A program made the position numbers and the translations under genes. The notes under the pieces are model-generated. The model made no database searches and was not told the origin of the DNA. It saw only the letters and a program-made list of their open reading frames with translations. Shown here piece by piece: positions 12,392-23,800 of a stretch of 64,000 nucleotides of DNA (positions are counted from its first letter, which is position 1; each line of letters starts with the position of its first letter). The stretch covers positions 746,501 through 810,500 of the forward strand of contig CM034143.1 in assembly GCA_019914995.1 (NCBI GenBank), given 5' to 3'. Source of the stretch: Acanthochlamys bracteata. Lineage: Eukaryota; Streptophyta; Magnoliopsida; Pandanales; Velloziaceae.

Positions 12392-14163
12392 ATGGCCTCT
12401 CTAAAGGAGATCCTGCCGGTGGCGAGGTCGTCAGTCGCATCTTTCTATGACCATTCAAAGGACCTTGGTTCAAGGAGAGATTCAACTCCACAGATTCAGG
12501 CCAGATTGTCTCTGCAAAGCCAGTTCCTGTCCCACCCTATGGCAAACGCTCTGGTTTTGTTCCCCGAAAGCCAGAAGATTTTGGTGATGGTGGTGCCTTC
12601 CCTGAAATACATGTTACCCAGTATCCCTGAGGCATGGGTCGTAGAGATGAGAAACCTGGTTCCAAGATCCTTCCACTTACTGTGGATTCTGAGGGCAGGG
12701 TTGCTTTTGATGCCATTGTCAAGCAGAATGAGAATTCCTCTAAGATTGTCTACTCTCAGCACAAGGACCTGGTCCCGAAGTTTGTTTCAGAGCAGGAAGA
12801 GTTGGAGAAGGAGATTGAGGAGACTACCCAGCGCACAAAGGCTGCCTTGGAAAAGATTGTGAATGTCCTGCTGAGTGCAGCACAGCCAAAGAATGTTCCT
12901 GTGCTGTCTCAGGAGTCCAAGTTTATCAAGTACAAGCCTTCGCAGCAATCAGCTGCTTTCAACTCTGGAGCCAAGGAAAGGATCGTCAGGATGGTGGAGA
13001 TGCCTGTCGACCCGCTTGAGCCTCCCAAGTTCAAGCATAAGAGGTTGCCGAAGGCATCTGGTTCTCCTCCTGTACCTGTCATGCATTCACCACCTAGGCC
13101 TGTGACTGTGAAGGACCAACAGGACTGGAAGATTCCGCCTTGCATCTCGAACTGGAAAAACCCAAAAGGTTATACCATCCCGCTTGACAAGCGTTTGGCT
13201 GCGGATGGAAGGGGCCTTCAAGAAGTTCAGATTAACGACAATTTCGCTAAGCTTTCTGAGGCATTGTATGTGGCTGAGCAGAAAGCTAGAGAGGCTGTTG
13301 CGATGAGATCGAAAGTGCAGAGGGAACTCATGTTGAAGGAGAAAGATAGAAAGGAGCAGGAACTTCGTGCATTGGCTCAGAAGGCTCGTGCAGAGCGGAC
13401 AGGTATTGCACCTGCTGCCCCTACTTCTGGTGTCAAGAACATGATGGAGGAGGGTGATATGGAAGTAGGGAATGCTGAATCTCATAGGGAAACGAGAGAA
13501 GAACGGGAGGAACGCCTGCAGCGTGATAAGATTCGAGAAGAGAGGAGGCGTGAGAGGGAGAGGGAGAGGAGGCTGGAAGCAGGAGATGCTGCCATGGGCA
13601 AGAAGAGCAAGATTACAAGAGATAGAGATCGCGACATCAGTGAGAAGGTTGCCCTTGGTATGGCTAATACTGGTGCTGGCCGTAGTGGAGAGGTTATGTA
13701 CGACCAGAGACTGTTTAATCAGGACAAAGGAATGGACTCTGGGTTTGCAACAGATGATCAGTATAACATCTACGACAAGGGGTTATTTACAGCACAACCA
13801 ACTCTCTCAACATTGTACCGTCCTAGGAAGGATGGTGATGCTGATACATATGGTGGTGATGCCGATGAGCAGATTGAAAAGGTTATGAAGACAGAGAGGT
13901 TCAAGCCTGACAAGGCATTCTCTGGTGTTCAAGATAGGCCTTCTGGTAGCAAGATAGATAGGCCAATGGAGTTTGATAAGCCAGAGGAAAACGATCCATT
14001 TGGTCTCGATCAGTTCTTGACAGAAGTGTAGGAGGGTAAGAAGGCAATGGATAAGATCGGTGGTGGAGGGACCATGAAAGCAAGTGCAGGGTCTTCGATG
14101 AGGGATGACTACGAGGGTGGTAGGTCTGGAAGGACTCGTGTTGCCTTTGAAAGAGGCCATTGA
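12392..14163 (+). pseudogene. SKIP: SKIP (SNW/SKI-interacting protein) copy with frameshift and two premature stops
   Basis: SKIP is a spliceosome (Prp19-associated) and transcription cofactor that sets clock and stress splicing in plants. The frame opens with MASLKEILPVARSSVASFYD and HSKD, then one base is missing at about 12462-12466, where the family has DPWFK. The shifted frame continues the family sequence (FVPRKPEDFGDGGAFPEI) but meets TGA at 12628 in place of the Leu of YPLGMG. From ATG 12634 a 465-codon frame stays open, with the SNW core intact (CISNWKNPKGYTIPLDKR; DNFAKLSEALYVAEQKAREA), the RERERE charged region and GKKSKITRDRDRDISEKV. It ends at TAG 14029, where a Lys codon is expected, and homology goes on 43 codons to TGA 14161. 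The acidic linker after PKF also looks shorter than usual. It is either a young pseudogene or a truncated protein starting at 12634. Confidence 0.85.
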
Positions 14164-14935
14164 TATCTGCAGAAGTATCGTCTCCTAAGCTGCTGGATGG
14201 TATTGCTGCAGTCTGAAAGACTCTGATCTATGCTGTTGATATTTCTATTGGTGGCTACATTTTTGAAGTTACAACTGTTCCTGATTGCTGCCAATAACGT
14301 TTCTCTCATGAATGTACAGTAACCGTAATGATTTAAAGTTAGCTCTACCAAATTTTAAGTTCTATATTTCATCCAGTAAGATTATGGAAATCGTTCGAGA
14401 GCTTAAAATAAAAATTTTGTGAAAATACATAATATACATATATTATTAATATTTTTGAATCTAAAAAATTAAAAACTTATGTTATTATAAAATTATAAAT
14501 TTATTTTTACTCTAATTTTTATGTTTTTAAATATTATAAACAATTTATTAAAAATATATATCATTCTTTTACTTTTTATGGAAGCAAAGGATATATTGCT
14601 AGATCTTAATCTTTCTGCTTTAGTTATGAAATACTTTTTACATGGGCCTTCTTATTTATGGAAATGCGCCAATCATGGGCTTAGTTAAACCCATAAGGCC
14701 TACTTCTCCCTAAACATGCCCTCTTATAACGCTTTCAGGCCCTTCTTCAGCATTTGCAATTAACTTTTGATTAAACACATACATAACATTATTATCTTTA
14801 CCTTATGATAATTTCAGAGAGAAACTCAAACATATAATAACCAGGTACACCAAGAACAACAAGACAAGAAACTGAAAACGCAACTTTTTTCAAAGCGCAA
14901 CAGCAGCAAATTTTCAGAACTGATCAGAATTTTAA
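14164..14935. other. Convergent 3' region between SKIP copy and seed-maturation-like gene
   Basis: Presumed 3' UTRs around an AT-rich core (14400-14580). Several site-II-like motifs (GGGCCT, GGGCTT, GGCCC) occur at 14640-14745 but do not sit at an obvious gene start. No coding signal is visible. Confidence 0.5.
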
Positions 14936-15220
14936 TCAAGTGTTTGTCCTTGCATTGCTTTGCTTGGCCTGTTCTTCTCCTCTCTCAATCTGGTGCCCGC
15001 TAACATCTTCGCTTTCACTCTTCATCTCCTGCTGCTGCTGCTGATTATCGTCGGAGTTCGCGATGGTGTTTGCAGGTTTGAATAAATCCACAGGTTGAGA
15101 TTCTGAAATGAACCCTTCTTCGATTGGCACGCCGTGCTTGTAAGCTACTCGAACGGCTTCGTCTTCCGTCATCCTCGCCTGAGACGTTCCATACTTGATG
15201 TCATCCTTGCTCGTTGCCAT
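14936..15220 (-). CDS. Small hydrophilic seed-maturation-type protein (PM28-like), 94 aa
   Basis: Single exon on the minus strand, opening MATSKDDIKYGTSQARM, then TEDEAVRVAYKHG and EGFISESQPVDLF, then a Gln run (five Q) and a charged tail with no membrane segment. The block 'KDDIKYGTSQA..TEDEAVRVAYKHGxP' resembles, from memory, small plant seed maturation proteins such as soybean PM28; the family is poorly characterised and linked to late seed development or dehydration. An AT-rich promoter side lies above 15220. No signal peptide or known domain is visible. That it is coding is likely from the conserved-looking block; its function is inference. Confidence 0.62.
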   Translation of the reverse strand: MATSKDDIKYGTSQARMTEDEAVRVAYKHGVPIEEGFISESQPVDLFKPANTIANSDDNQQQQQEMKSESEDVSGHQIERGEEQAKQSNARTNT

Positions 15221-16150
15221 TGAAAATTTTAATAAGAGAAAATTTTTACCAAATAGTAATGTTCGCTTTTGTCTCTCTAGTTTCAGGAAATATTGTTATA
15301 GTATTCTAGTGAAGAGAAGAGATTGTTTCTTTTAAATACGATTAGAAGAGAGCGGTGATCGCGATTGTTTTTCCTGCAGTGGATGGACACGTTATAGGTT
15401 CACGTGTGGTGTTCATGAAGCTGCTAGGTTTTCTGGAAGTAACCTGTGTATTCCTTCATTCAAAGTTTGTAATCTTGTAAATTCATCGTACATTTTTACT
15501 TGTTTTTGGAAGTGCTATTAATTTTTTTTAATGAGGTACCTAATATTCTTGTCAGCATCACTATTAGGGCATAATCTAATCTTCATTAAACTCTGCATTT
15601 TTAAAATTTTTAAATCAATATTTTATATAGTTTAGTTATTATTATAATTTCTTTAGATTAAATTTTTATCAAAAGTTTTTAATTTTACTTTATATATTTA
15701 ATTATCATTCTAAATTATGAAACTCTTTTGTGTGAATTTTATTTCTACAAAATTTATGTTCACAAAATTTATTTTTATGTGATTAAGATACACACTAATT
15801 ATCACATAATAAGAAAATAACGACCGTATTAATCAGCAAGAAACTTTTTAGCAGCTAGACGGAGTTTGGCTTTGTTTTCTCAAAATATTATTTTTTAATT
15901 TTTCAGTTTTTAATTTTTAATAAATATTTTCTAATACTTAATAAATTTATAAAATTTTAAAAATAAATTTTACATTATAAATTAATAATATAAATTATTA
16001 TTATTATTATTTTAATTCAAAAAATAGATTTATCTTTAAAATAAAATAAAAATAATTTTATTTTTTAAATAAGCACTTCTAAACGCTACTAAAAACTTTA
16101 CCATCTGTGCATGTACCATCCGAAAAGAAAGTAAATTGTAAAGCAGACTT
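15221..16150. other. Promoter side of the 94-aa gene and AT-rich spacer
   Basis: 15221-15460 is the upstream region of the minus-strand small gene, with a CACGTG box in GTTCACGTGTGG near 15401. The remainder is AT-rich and includes MITE-like copy C. No coding signal. Confidence 0.5.
15860..16090. mobile_element. MITE-like AT-rich inverted-repeat element, copy C
   Basis: Left edge GAGTTTGGCTTTGTTTTCTC; the reverse complement of the right edge is AGCGTTTAGAAGTGCTTATT. A/T-only interior with no ORF. It lies just downstream of the COQ6 pseudogene 3' end. Confidence 0.5.
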
Positions 16151-16298
16151 ATCAATAAAGCTACCTGAACAACGTTTAAGAGAGAAGAAGATTGGCAGCT
16201 TCAGCTCGCCCACAGCATATGAGATTATGCTTCTCCTCAGGGGACTGATGTTTTGAGCACCATGGAATGCTAGAGATTGATTCGACCAAGATCGAAAG

Positions 16299-16503
16299 AA
16301 TGTTTTTGAAAAAAAAATTCCATAACAAAAATATTAACAAAAAAATTTTAAAATAAATATTATTATTTTAATAAATAGTAATAATTCTACTATATAAAAT
16401 TTTTATACTTTTAAAATTTTAAAATAAATTATAAAATATTTATTAAAAAATATGAAATAAAAAATTAAAATAAAAAGAAGTCGAAAAGCTTAGCCAAACA
16501 TCA
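16299..16503. mobile_element. MITE-like element copy D, inside the COQ6 pseudogene
   Basis: Left edge AATGTTTTTGAAAAAAAAAT; the reverse complement of the right edge is GGTGATGTTTGGCTAAGCTT. The interior is A/T-rich. COQ6-like coding sequence (GATCTTGGTCGAATCAATCT on the minus strand) stops right at its left edge. Confidence 0.5.
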
Positions 16504-16528
16504 CCTAAAAATTTTATAAACCATCTAT

Positions 16529-16697
16529 ATGTTTGGCATAACTTACTACGAAAACAACTTTTCAATTTTTTATTTTACGATTTAAATATATTTTTTATAA
16601 ATATCTAAAATATTTATTTAAAAATTTAAAAAATATAAAAAATTCTATGCATTTTTTATTTAAAAAAATTTTCTTTTGAAAAACACTCCCAAACGCC
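16529..16697. mobile_element. MITE-like element copy E, inside the COQ6 pseudogene
   Basis: Left edge ATGTTTGGCATAACTTACTA; the reverse complement of the right edge is GCGTTTGGGAGTGTTTTTCA. COQ6-derived codons for AAATAMMG (minus strand) abut the right edge. The 169-bp interior is A/T-rich and lacks an ORF. Only about 25 bp separate it from copy D. Confidence 0.6.
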
Positions 16698-18318
16698 CCA
16701 TCATTGCCGTAGCTGCTGCCTGCCTTTCCCTGTCGTATTTCTTCAATAGAGAAAGCTGAAAAATGAAAACACAGTCCTTCAGATGTCCAAGGTATATAAC
16801 TAAGCATGTAATGTGAGTTGTTATACTTTCACCTATATCAGAGCCAACATACTGCCCTTCTTGACTCCATGGCAGCTAAAGGATGGAAACTGTGAGCTGC
16901 ATCACCAATAAGAACCGCTCTCATTGATGCATAATCACGCAGCTGTGTGTAGGTGATAAAGGGAATGCCCTCCTTTCTGATAATAGTTTAGTTGTTTTGG
17001 GCGAAACTTGCGAAGTTTCTTCTACAGATACTGCTGCCTGTTTTGTGAATAGAGAGAAGCTCTCCAGGTAGAGATCGAGGAAGTTGGACTCTGGAGGAGG
17101 ACCATAACCATAATCCAAATCATGGTCTACCACCTTAGGCGAAGTCATCATTGCTCACTTTAATAATGGAAAGAATGTGCAAGCTGAAGTCAAAGGGTTA
17201 CCACTAATTTTGCATGGACACTTTTCCCATCACCCAAAGTCCAGCTTCAAAAAATTACCATATTGCAATAGATCTCCAGAATCTGCTCTGAGCAGCTGTT
17301 CCTGCAGGGATTTGTGATGACAAAGTCATTGGAACCAACTTGCAGTGGTGTCTCTTCTTCAAAGAATCTGGATTCTGCAACAGATATGCAAGACTTCAAA
17401 CCTCACGAAGTAATTGGAATCTTGACAAAAGCTGTATAGCTTGAAAATATTATAAAGTATGTACTGTTTCCACGTATTTGCTCCTATTAGCCCTAGGTTC
17501 CAATCTTGCAGCCATTTTATTGGTCCAAACATTTTCATGGTGAATTGTATTGTTATCTAAAACAGAACTATCAGTCTCTGTCAGTGACTGCTAAAAGTAT
17601 TTACCTGAAACCTTAGTAAAAGAGTTGCAAAGCACCTTATTTCCCCAACACATCTACACATATAAGGAAACAAAATCAGACAATTTTTCAATAAGTAGAA
17701 CACCATGTTTTACGCTAGAGAATATAAACTGAAGGGAAACAAGCATATCCAAGGCAGCCTTTGTCAACGTCTCTAGCATTATACCTTGTAAATCCCAGAC
17801 AGTATAATCCCACACCTGAAGGAGACATAAAAGATTTCTATGTAAGTTACATCGTAGAGTAACATGTTGAATACAAGAAACGACCAGTATTCTTGAAAAG
17901 GATTACATAGATCAACATAGCATAATGCAAAGTTTTGTGGCTCTAAACTACCTCCAATAACCAGCTTTAAATGGTTAACCCAGTCAGAAATAGTTGAGTG
18001 CAACTTTTATTGATTAAAGGAGCTCCTAGAAAACAAATTTCATTGACGTAGGTTCTGTAAAATGCTACAGTTAGGCCAGCTGAAGACCAATATTTGTATT
18101 AAGGGTATTTAAAGATGAACTAGCAAAAGGGAGGATCCAACAAGTGTCAGTAGCATTCTTCATGTTTTACTAAAACAAAAAAAGAACCTACACAAGAACA
18201 AGAGTACGAGTGCGTGGCTGATGTTGCTGTGTTTTTATGGTTCCTATCTTACGAATTTACATCATAAGTGTTATCCCTCAGCAGAAACGACCAGAACCAC
18301 TACATTTTGAATTTCAGA

Positions 18319-18563
18319 GATGTTTGGCTTTGCTTTTTAGCTGCTTATCATTCCAACTTTTCATTTCGCGTTTCTCAACAAACCTTGTATAGTATTTTAC
18401 ATAATATTTAAGAATTTATAAAAGACAGAATAATTGTACGTCGTAAGATCTTGTGATTGTTTATTTTTATTGCTTTTTTAAGGTAAAAAAGAGCTCATTT
18501 TATGAAATACTCAAATATTCTTCATTCTAGAAAAATTCTATTTTATAAGCACTACCACACATC
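18319..18563. mobile_element. MITE-like element copy F, in an intron of the COQ6 pseudogene
   Basis: Left edge GATGTTTGGCTTTGCTTTTT; the reverse complement of the right edge is GATGTGTGGTAGTGCTTATA, a good imperfect terminal inverted repeat. It sits just downstream (minus sense) of the exon ending FAEMQ. Confidence 0.6.
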
Positions 18564-20242
18564 CTCATCAATTACCTGCATCTCAGCAAAGAAAGCATGT
18601 CTTTGTTGTTGAACATAGTCCCAAGCACCAATGTCTGTAAGAGATGCACAGAAGTAACAAGAATTACATAATTCACAATTTATTGTGAGAGATTATGCCT
18701 GTATGTTGCAGTGTCACCAAATCATTCCTGATATTAAAAAAGTAAAAATGCAACAAAAACATTTACATATATTCAAAGTCTGCGCAGTCATTCTTAAAAA
18801 GTTTGAAATATTGCAAAGCCACTAAAGATGCTTAGTGAATAAAAACATCATAAAGATAATTATATAAACAAATACAGCAAACCTCAATCAAAGAAGAGAA
18901 CTTATGAGTGAGTCATCATCCAGTTCGTACATATCTAAAAGCAGCTAAAGATTATTTTTGAAAAGGAAACAATTGCTATATCATTGCCAACAATATAAAT
19001 TTAAAGTATATACCAATTTCGATTGGAATTTTGTGGGAGATTGAAAGAGATAAACCATCCATCACTAACCGTTAAAGAATGAGATAAGTTGCAGGTGTCA
19101 CTATGCTAAACCTTGGATCAGCTAAAGCATCTTCCTTAAAGATTTCTCTTGAATTGAGGGCAGGATTGCTATCAATAATTGTTAATTTCAATTTCTTTGT
19201 TGCTGCTATACTAGCCGCAAGATGCTTAAGGAGGAATCAAATTTTCAGAAAACACTGTACAATTATTATGTATCAATATAATAGTTCAATTAAGTAATTG
19301 GAGACTGGAGAGGGTATACTCACCATATAGATTCCTGAAGGACTACATTTGACAATCTGACATAAATGACCGCTATTGGCTAATTTCATATTGTTGCATG
19401 ATGGATGGGCAGGAATGTATTCTCAGATTGGATAAAACTACTGTTTCTGGCATCCAGAACACGTAATAAGTTGAAACAAGAACATTACCTTAAAAAAGCA
19501 TACTTGACAACTTCTACGATAGTCTAAACACTCAACTCTAACTACAACACTTGCTTATTAAGAGTTTTGCTGGTCTTGTTCTGGAGAATATAAACAAATA
19601 ATGGCAGCATTCAATAGGAAATTACTTGTAACTGTAAAAGTTGGCAAGGTACTGAAAAATTGTACCTACACAATGCACAACAAGAGCTAAACCAACCATG
19701 CATCCACTAACAACTGCTACATTACAGTGCTCCCTTAGAGGTGATATCAACCTTACACTCAGATCCCTGTAAGTTTGTAAATGCAGGGTTTCCCATTAGC
19801 ATCCAATTCATATACAATCAGGACATAACTCCAATGAGCAAAACCACGAATTACATCATGGAGAATCCGCAAAGCAGCTTCGAAGGTCTCACAAGATGAA
19901 GCTATGTTATAGGCTTAGTACTACCGAAACCAGATATTTTTTATTTCATTAAAAATACTAGACACCTCAGTTGAATTGAAGTACAACTGCCTCATTTTGA
20001 GACCATCTCAAGCATGCAAAGCAAACTCTGTCTTCATTCTACACAAAATCCTATTGAAGCAACAAAATCGATACTAATCCGAAAATAGAACGGCACCAAT
20101 AAAACTTCTATAAATCTTAAGATTCTGAATCACAACTTGTGAGTGTTCATTGAGTTTCATAGATAATTACCGAGCTAGAATCCACTTCTGCGGCTTTACT
20201 ACACCGCTTCCTCTCATTCAGGCAATTTAACAAACTAGGCAT

Positions 20243-20820
20243 AGTTGCTCTGCAACCAATCACCCTTCCATATTACAAAAACACCAGTTCAAAATCGAAT
20301 CTAAAAAACATTCATTTCAATCACTAACCTCCATTAGTAAATCTATTAATCAATACCTATGCGCTCGAATCTTCATAATCGCAGCAAATATTTTTCAGAT
20401 TTCAATTCAATCTTTCTGTTACCGAAATGTTTCAGAAATCTGAAAGTTGATTGATTCGAATGTGAATCCATAACCCAATTATACTCTCTCGTGTTCGAGC
20501 AAAGCGTTTATTTTCATTAAATTCCTTTCGTTTTTAAATTTCTCTTTCTCAACCCAAAAATAGTTTCAAACACACCCTAAAGTTTCTAAAACAAGCATTT
20601 GACCAAGTGAAGTTATTACTCCACTAACGAAGTGTTTTTTCACCAAACACCTTGTACCAGTATAAAATATCATTCACATCCCTAACACCTTCATCTGTTC
20701 TTCAGCAGTTAAGTTCATTCTTTCTCGTATTTAAAGTTTCAGAATCTGCTAAACAGGTTCTCGCTCTCATTCTCTCTCGATCTCGAGCTCCGACAGCTTC
20801 GAGATCCGTAGGCGGCTGGA
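20243..20820. other. Head-to-head promoter space between COQ6 pseudogene and TM9 gene
   Basis: About 580 bp separate the two divergent start codons. The TM9 side (20740-20820) is a C/T-rich leader with CTCTCTCGATCTCGAGCTCC; the COQ6 side is AT-rich. If it was once a bidirectional promoter, the TM9 gene now uses it alone. Confidence 0.5.
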
Positions 20821-23800
20821 ATGATCTCAGCCGTTCGATCACTCGGCGGCACCTCGGTTGCCGCGGCCGCCTTTGTTCTTGTCATTCTTCTCGTCGGCGG
20901 TGCTCTCGCTTCCGAGTCTGATCACAAGGTTGGCCTTCTCTCTCTCTCTATCTAACCATGTAATAGATCTCGTTCTGTTATTGGGTAGTGTTAGATCTCA
21001 CGCTGAGTGTCGAGATCCGTTCGATGAAGTAATGATGTAGTTTGATTTAAGTGAATTTATCTGTGTGAATTGCGGTTATCTGCTATGAGATCTCGTCATC
21101 TTTGTGTTAGTTTGTCACTCTTAGGCGTGTATTGCATTCGACTGAAAGTAGAATATGAGATGTGGGGTTACTTCGAGTTTAATTCGAGTTTGTTGAAGAA
21201 GCCAAGGAAATTAAATTAAGAGTTGGTATGGATATTTGCTGTTACGCGTTGGTAGTTTAGCTGGAGAGCTTATGTCTCAACTTGGTGCTAGTTTGTTGAA
21301 TGAGTGGAGAAGTTTGGTTATGCTGCTGGTTTGATTTTGAGGCTGTAAGTAAGCCATTGTGAGTTACATTGATTTAAATGAAAGGTGCGCTTTTTAATCT
21401 ATAGAATGATTTCAGTCAACGGAGAAACCTTGAGACTTGAATTATGAGTTCAGCTCTCTTTTTGCTAAATCTGCCTGAGTCAAATGTGATCGTAGAACAT
21501 ATGCGATACTCTTGATTAATATTTACTTCATGTTTTTTTGGCATGAAGTATGTAGCATAGTCATGAAAGTACGGGACGCCACTTTTACTATATCAAGTGG
21601 ATAAGCAAGACAGTAGTGAGCTTTGAAGCTGTTGTTATTTTTTAGAGTGTGTTGACTCTAGGATGGTGGGCTTTATGACTTTTCTCAAGGGTGTTTTATG
21701 TTTTCATATCTGTCAAAGTAGCCGTACCGGTTATCTAGGATAAGCTAGTAACTGCTACTGCAATTTCTTTTTAAATGGATGATCTTTTCAGCTTGATCCT
21801 TCATTGTACTTGCAAGATTCTTGTATCTTAGATGAAGAGCTGCACGGTTGTTCAGTTATGCATCAGGTGCATGTATTAAATATTATCTGACAGTTTGTGA
21901 GTATCACCAGAAGTTACACAGGTTTTTCTCCCTGTTCTATGTTCACTTATTTAGAAGTATAACAACTGATCTTCTATGATTGGCAGTATAAACTTAACGA
22001 CCATGTCACTCTCTGGGTAAACAAGGTTGGCCCTTACAATAACCCTCAAGAAACATACAATTACTACAGCCTTCCGTTCTGTCAACCTGGTGAAAATCCC
22101 GTGCACAAGTGGGGTGGACTTGGTGAAGTTCTTGGAGGAAATGAGCTCATTGATAGTCAGATTGACATAAAGTTCTTAAGTATACATCTTCTCTTGTTGT
22201 ATTCATTCTTTTTAGCTGGTCGTTTTATTTTGAATAAAGGATAACTACATGACTGATAACATTCAATACTTGATCTAAAGTCATTCTTGCTGTCAGAAAA
22301 TGTCGACAAGGAGTCCATTTGTTCCCTCGAACTTGATGATGCAAAAGTGAAACAGTTTAAGGATGCAATCGACAATTCTTATTGGTTTGAATTCTTTGTG
22401 GGTATGTTTTTTTTCTTACATTCTATATATTTCATGATTCGACATATGCTAGAGCATAAATTCACTTGGATGCTAGTCTGTATTATCATTGATATCCTTT
22501 AAGCTTCAATTGGATGCTGATTGCTGTGTTTCATTTTTGGCGCCATTTCTTCTGCAACAACGTAGATGATTTGCCAATGTGGGGTATGTACCAGCCTGCA
22601 TTTTCCCATGTCCTCTCTCTTTGATGTTATCTTTGTAGATTATATACTGCATTCTTTATCTCATTATTACTCATTTTTTAGGCTTTGTCGGGGAGATTGA
22701 TAAAAACAATGAAAATAAGCATTATCTGTTCACACACAAGAACATATTGATCCAATACAACAACAATCAGGTAATTGGTTCTGACAAAAGATTATTTGTT
22801 TCATGTCATCCATACTGCTGTGTTGCCTTATCTCTTTCTCTGTTTCTAGATCATCAATGTCAATCTCACTCAAGAGTCTCCCAAGCTGCTAGAAGTTGGA
22901 AAGAATCTTGAGATGACATACTCGGTGAATTGGTTATCTACTAATACAACATTTGCACGCCGTTTTGAAGTCTACTTAGATTACCCTTTCTTTGAGCACC
23001 AGGTTTTCTGCCTTATCCTTTTTATGCTTTCTGTTTGTTCTAGTTTCTTAGCTTTTGTTACTGCTTAACAGTTATTTCTACTGATTTATTTGTTCTCCCA
23101 TATGATTACTTTCCTTTTCTGTTATAGTCAGATTTATTCTTGATAAATGATGTTCTTTTGTTAGACTTTTAAATGATTAACTCGTTACAATGTTGTGTTT
23201 CCTTGTACAGATCCACTGGTTCTCTATATTTAATTCTTTCATGATGGTGATTTTCCTCACTGGCCTGGTATCTATGATACTGATGCGGACTCTTAGAAAT
23301 GACTATGCGAAATATGCTCGTGAGGATGATGATCTTGAATCACTGGTAAAAAGCTGGTCTTTTCTTTTTCTTTTTCATAACATCTGATAGATGTTTCTTT
23401 GTGATATTTAATCTTCTTATTTAGAAGAGAGGCAAAGGACTTACTGCGGAACATCCTTTTTTACTTTTCACAAGCTAATCAAAATCTTTTTGAATTATTC
23501 CATTTTACAGGAAAGAGATGTTAGTGATGAATCTGGATGGAAGCTTGTCCATGGCGATGTTTTCCGCCCTCCTCGTAATTTGGTTCTTCTTTCAGCAGTT
23601 GTTGGCATTGGTGCTCAGCTGGCAACTCTTGTTCTCCTCGTCATTATTTTGGCAATTGTTGGGATGCTCTACATTGGGTATGTATGGAGTTTTTTTCTAC
23701 ATTTTGAGTGCATAATACTTATTTAAGTGTCTTCTTTTTTACTATTTTGACTATTTGCTCACAGAAACTTAGCATCTTTTCCTGTTATATCCTGACTTAT

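Larger units (their letters stand above)
16180..20242 (-). pseudogene. COQ6: COQ6 (ubiquinone flavin monooxygenase) pseudogene with introns retained
   Basis: COQ6 is a mitochondrial FAD hydroxylase of ubiquinone synthesis. Family blocks run in order on the minus strand: a targeting-like first exon 20242-20171 (MPSLLNCLNERKR, then CSKAAEVDSS before a GT donor); FAD-binding loop near 19731-19666; TIIDSNPAL and DPRFSIVTPAT (19230-19080); IGAWDYVQQQRHAFFAEMQ (18634-18576); VWDYT at 17815; a KLD-GDGKSVHAKLVV remnant near 17255-17205; DLDYGYGPPPES and LLSERRAFPLS (17150-16950); VLIGDAAHSFHPLA (about 16910); LLKKYDRERQAAATAMM (about 16740-16690); AFHGAQNISPLRRSIISYA (about 16270-16210). Lesions: the GGGMVG loop reads SGCMVG; one-base shifts near 19085, 17800, 17230, 16945 and 16877; the block around GADGGKSRVRE was not found; two MITE-like elements interrupt the tail. 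Retained introns rule out retroposition. Confidence 0.87.

Noticed and set aside
12392..12862. 156-codon frame from the SKIP start codon
   Set aside because: After about residue 26 it is out of register with the SKIP protein; the remainder is a shifted reading, not a real protein.
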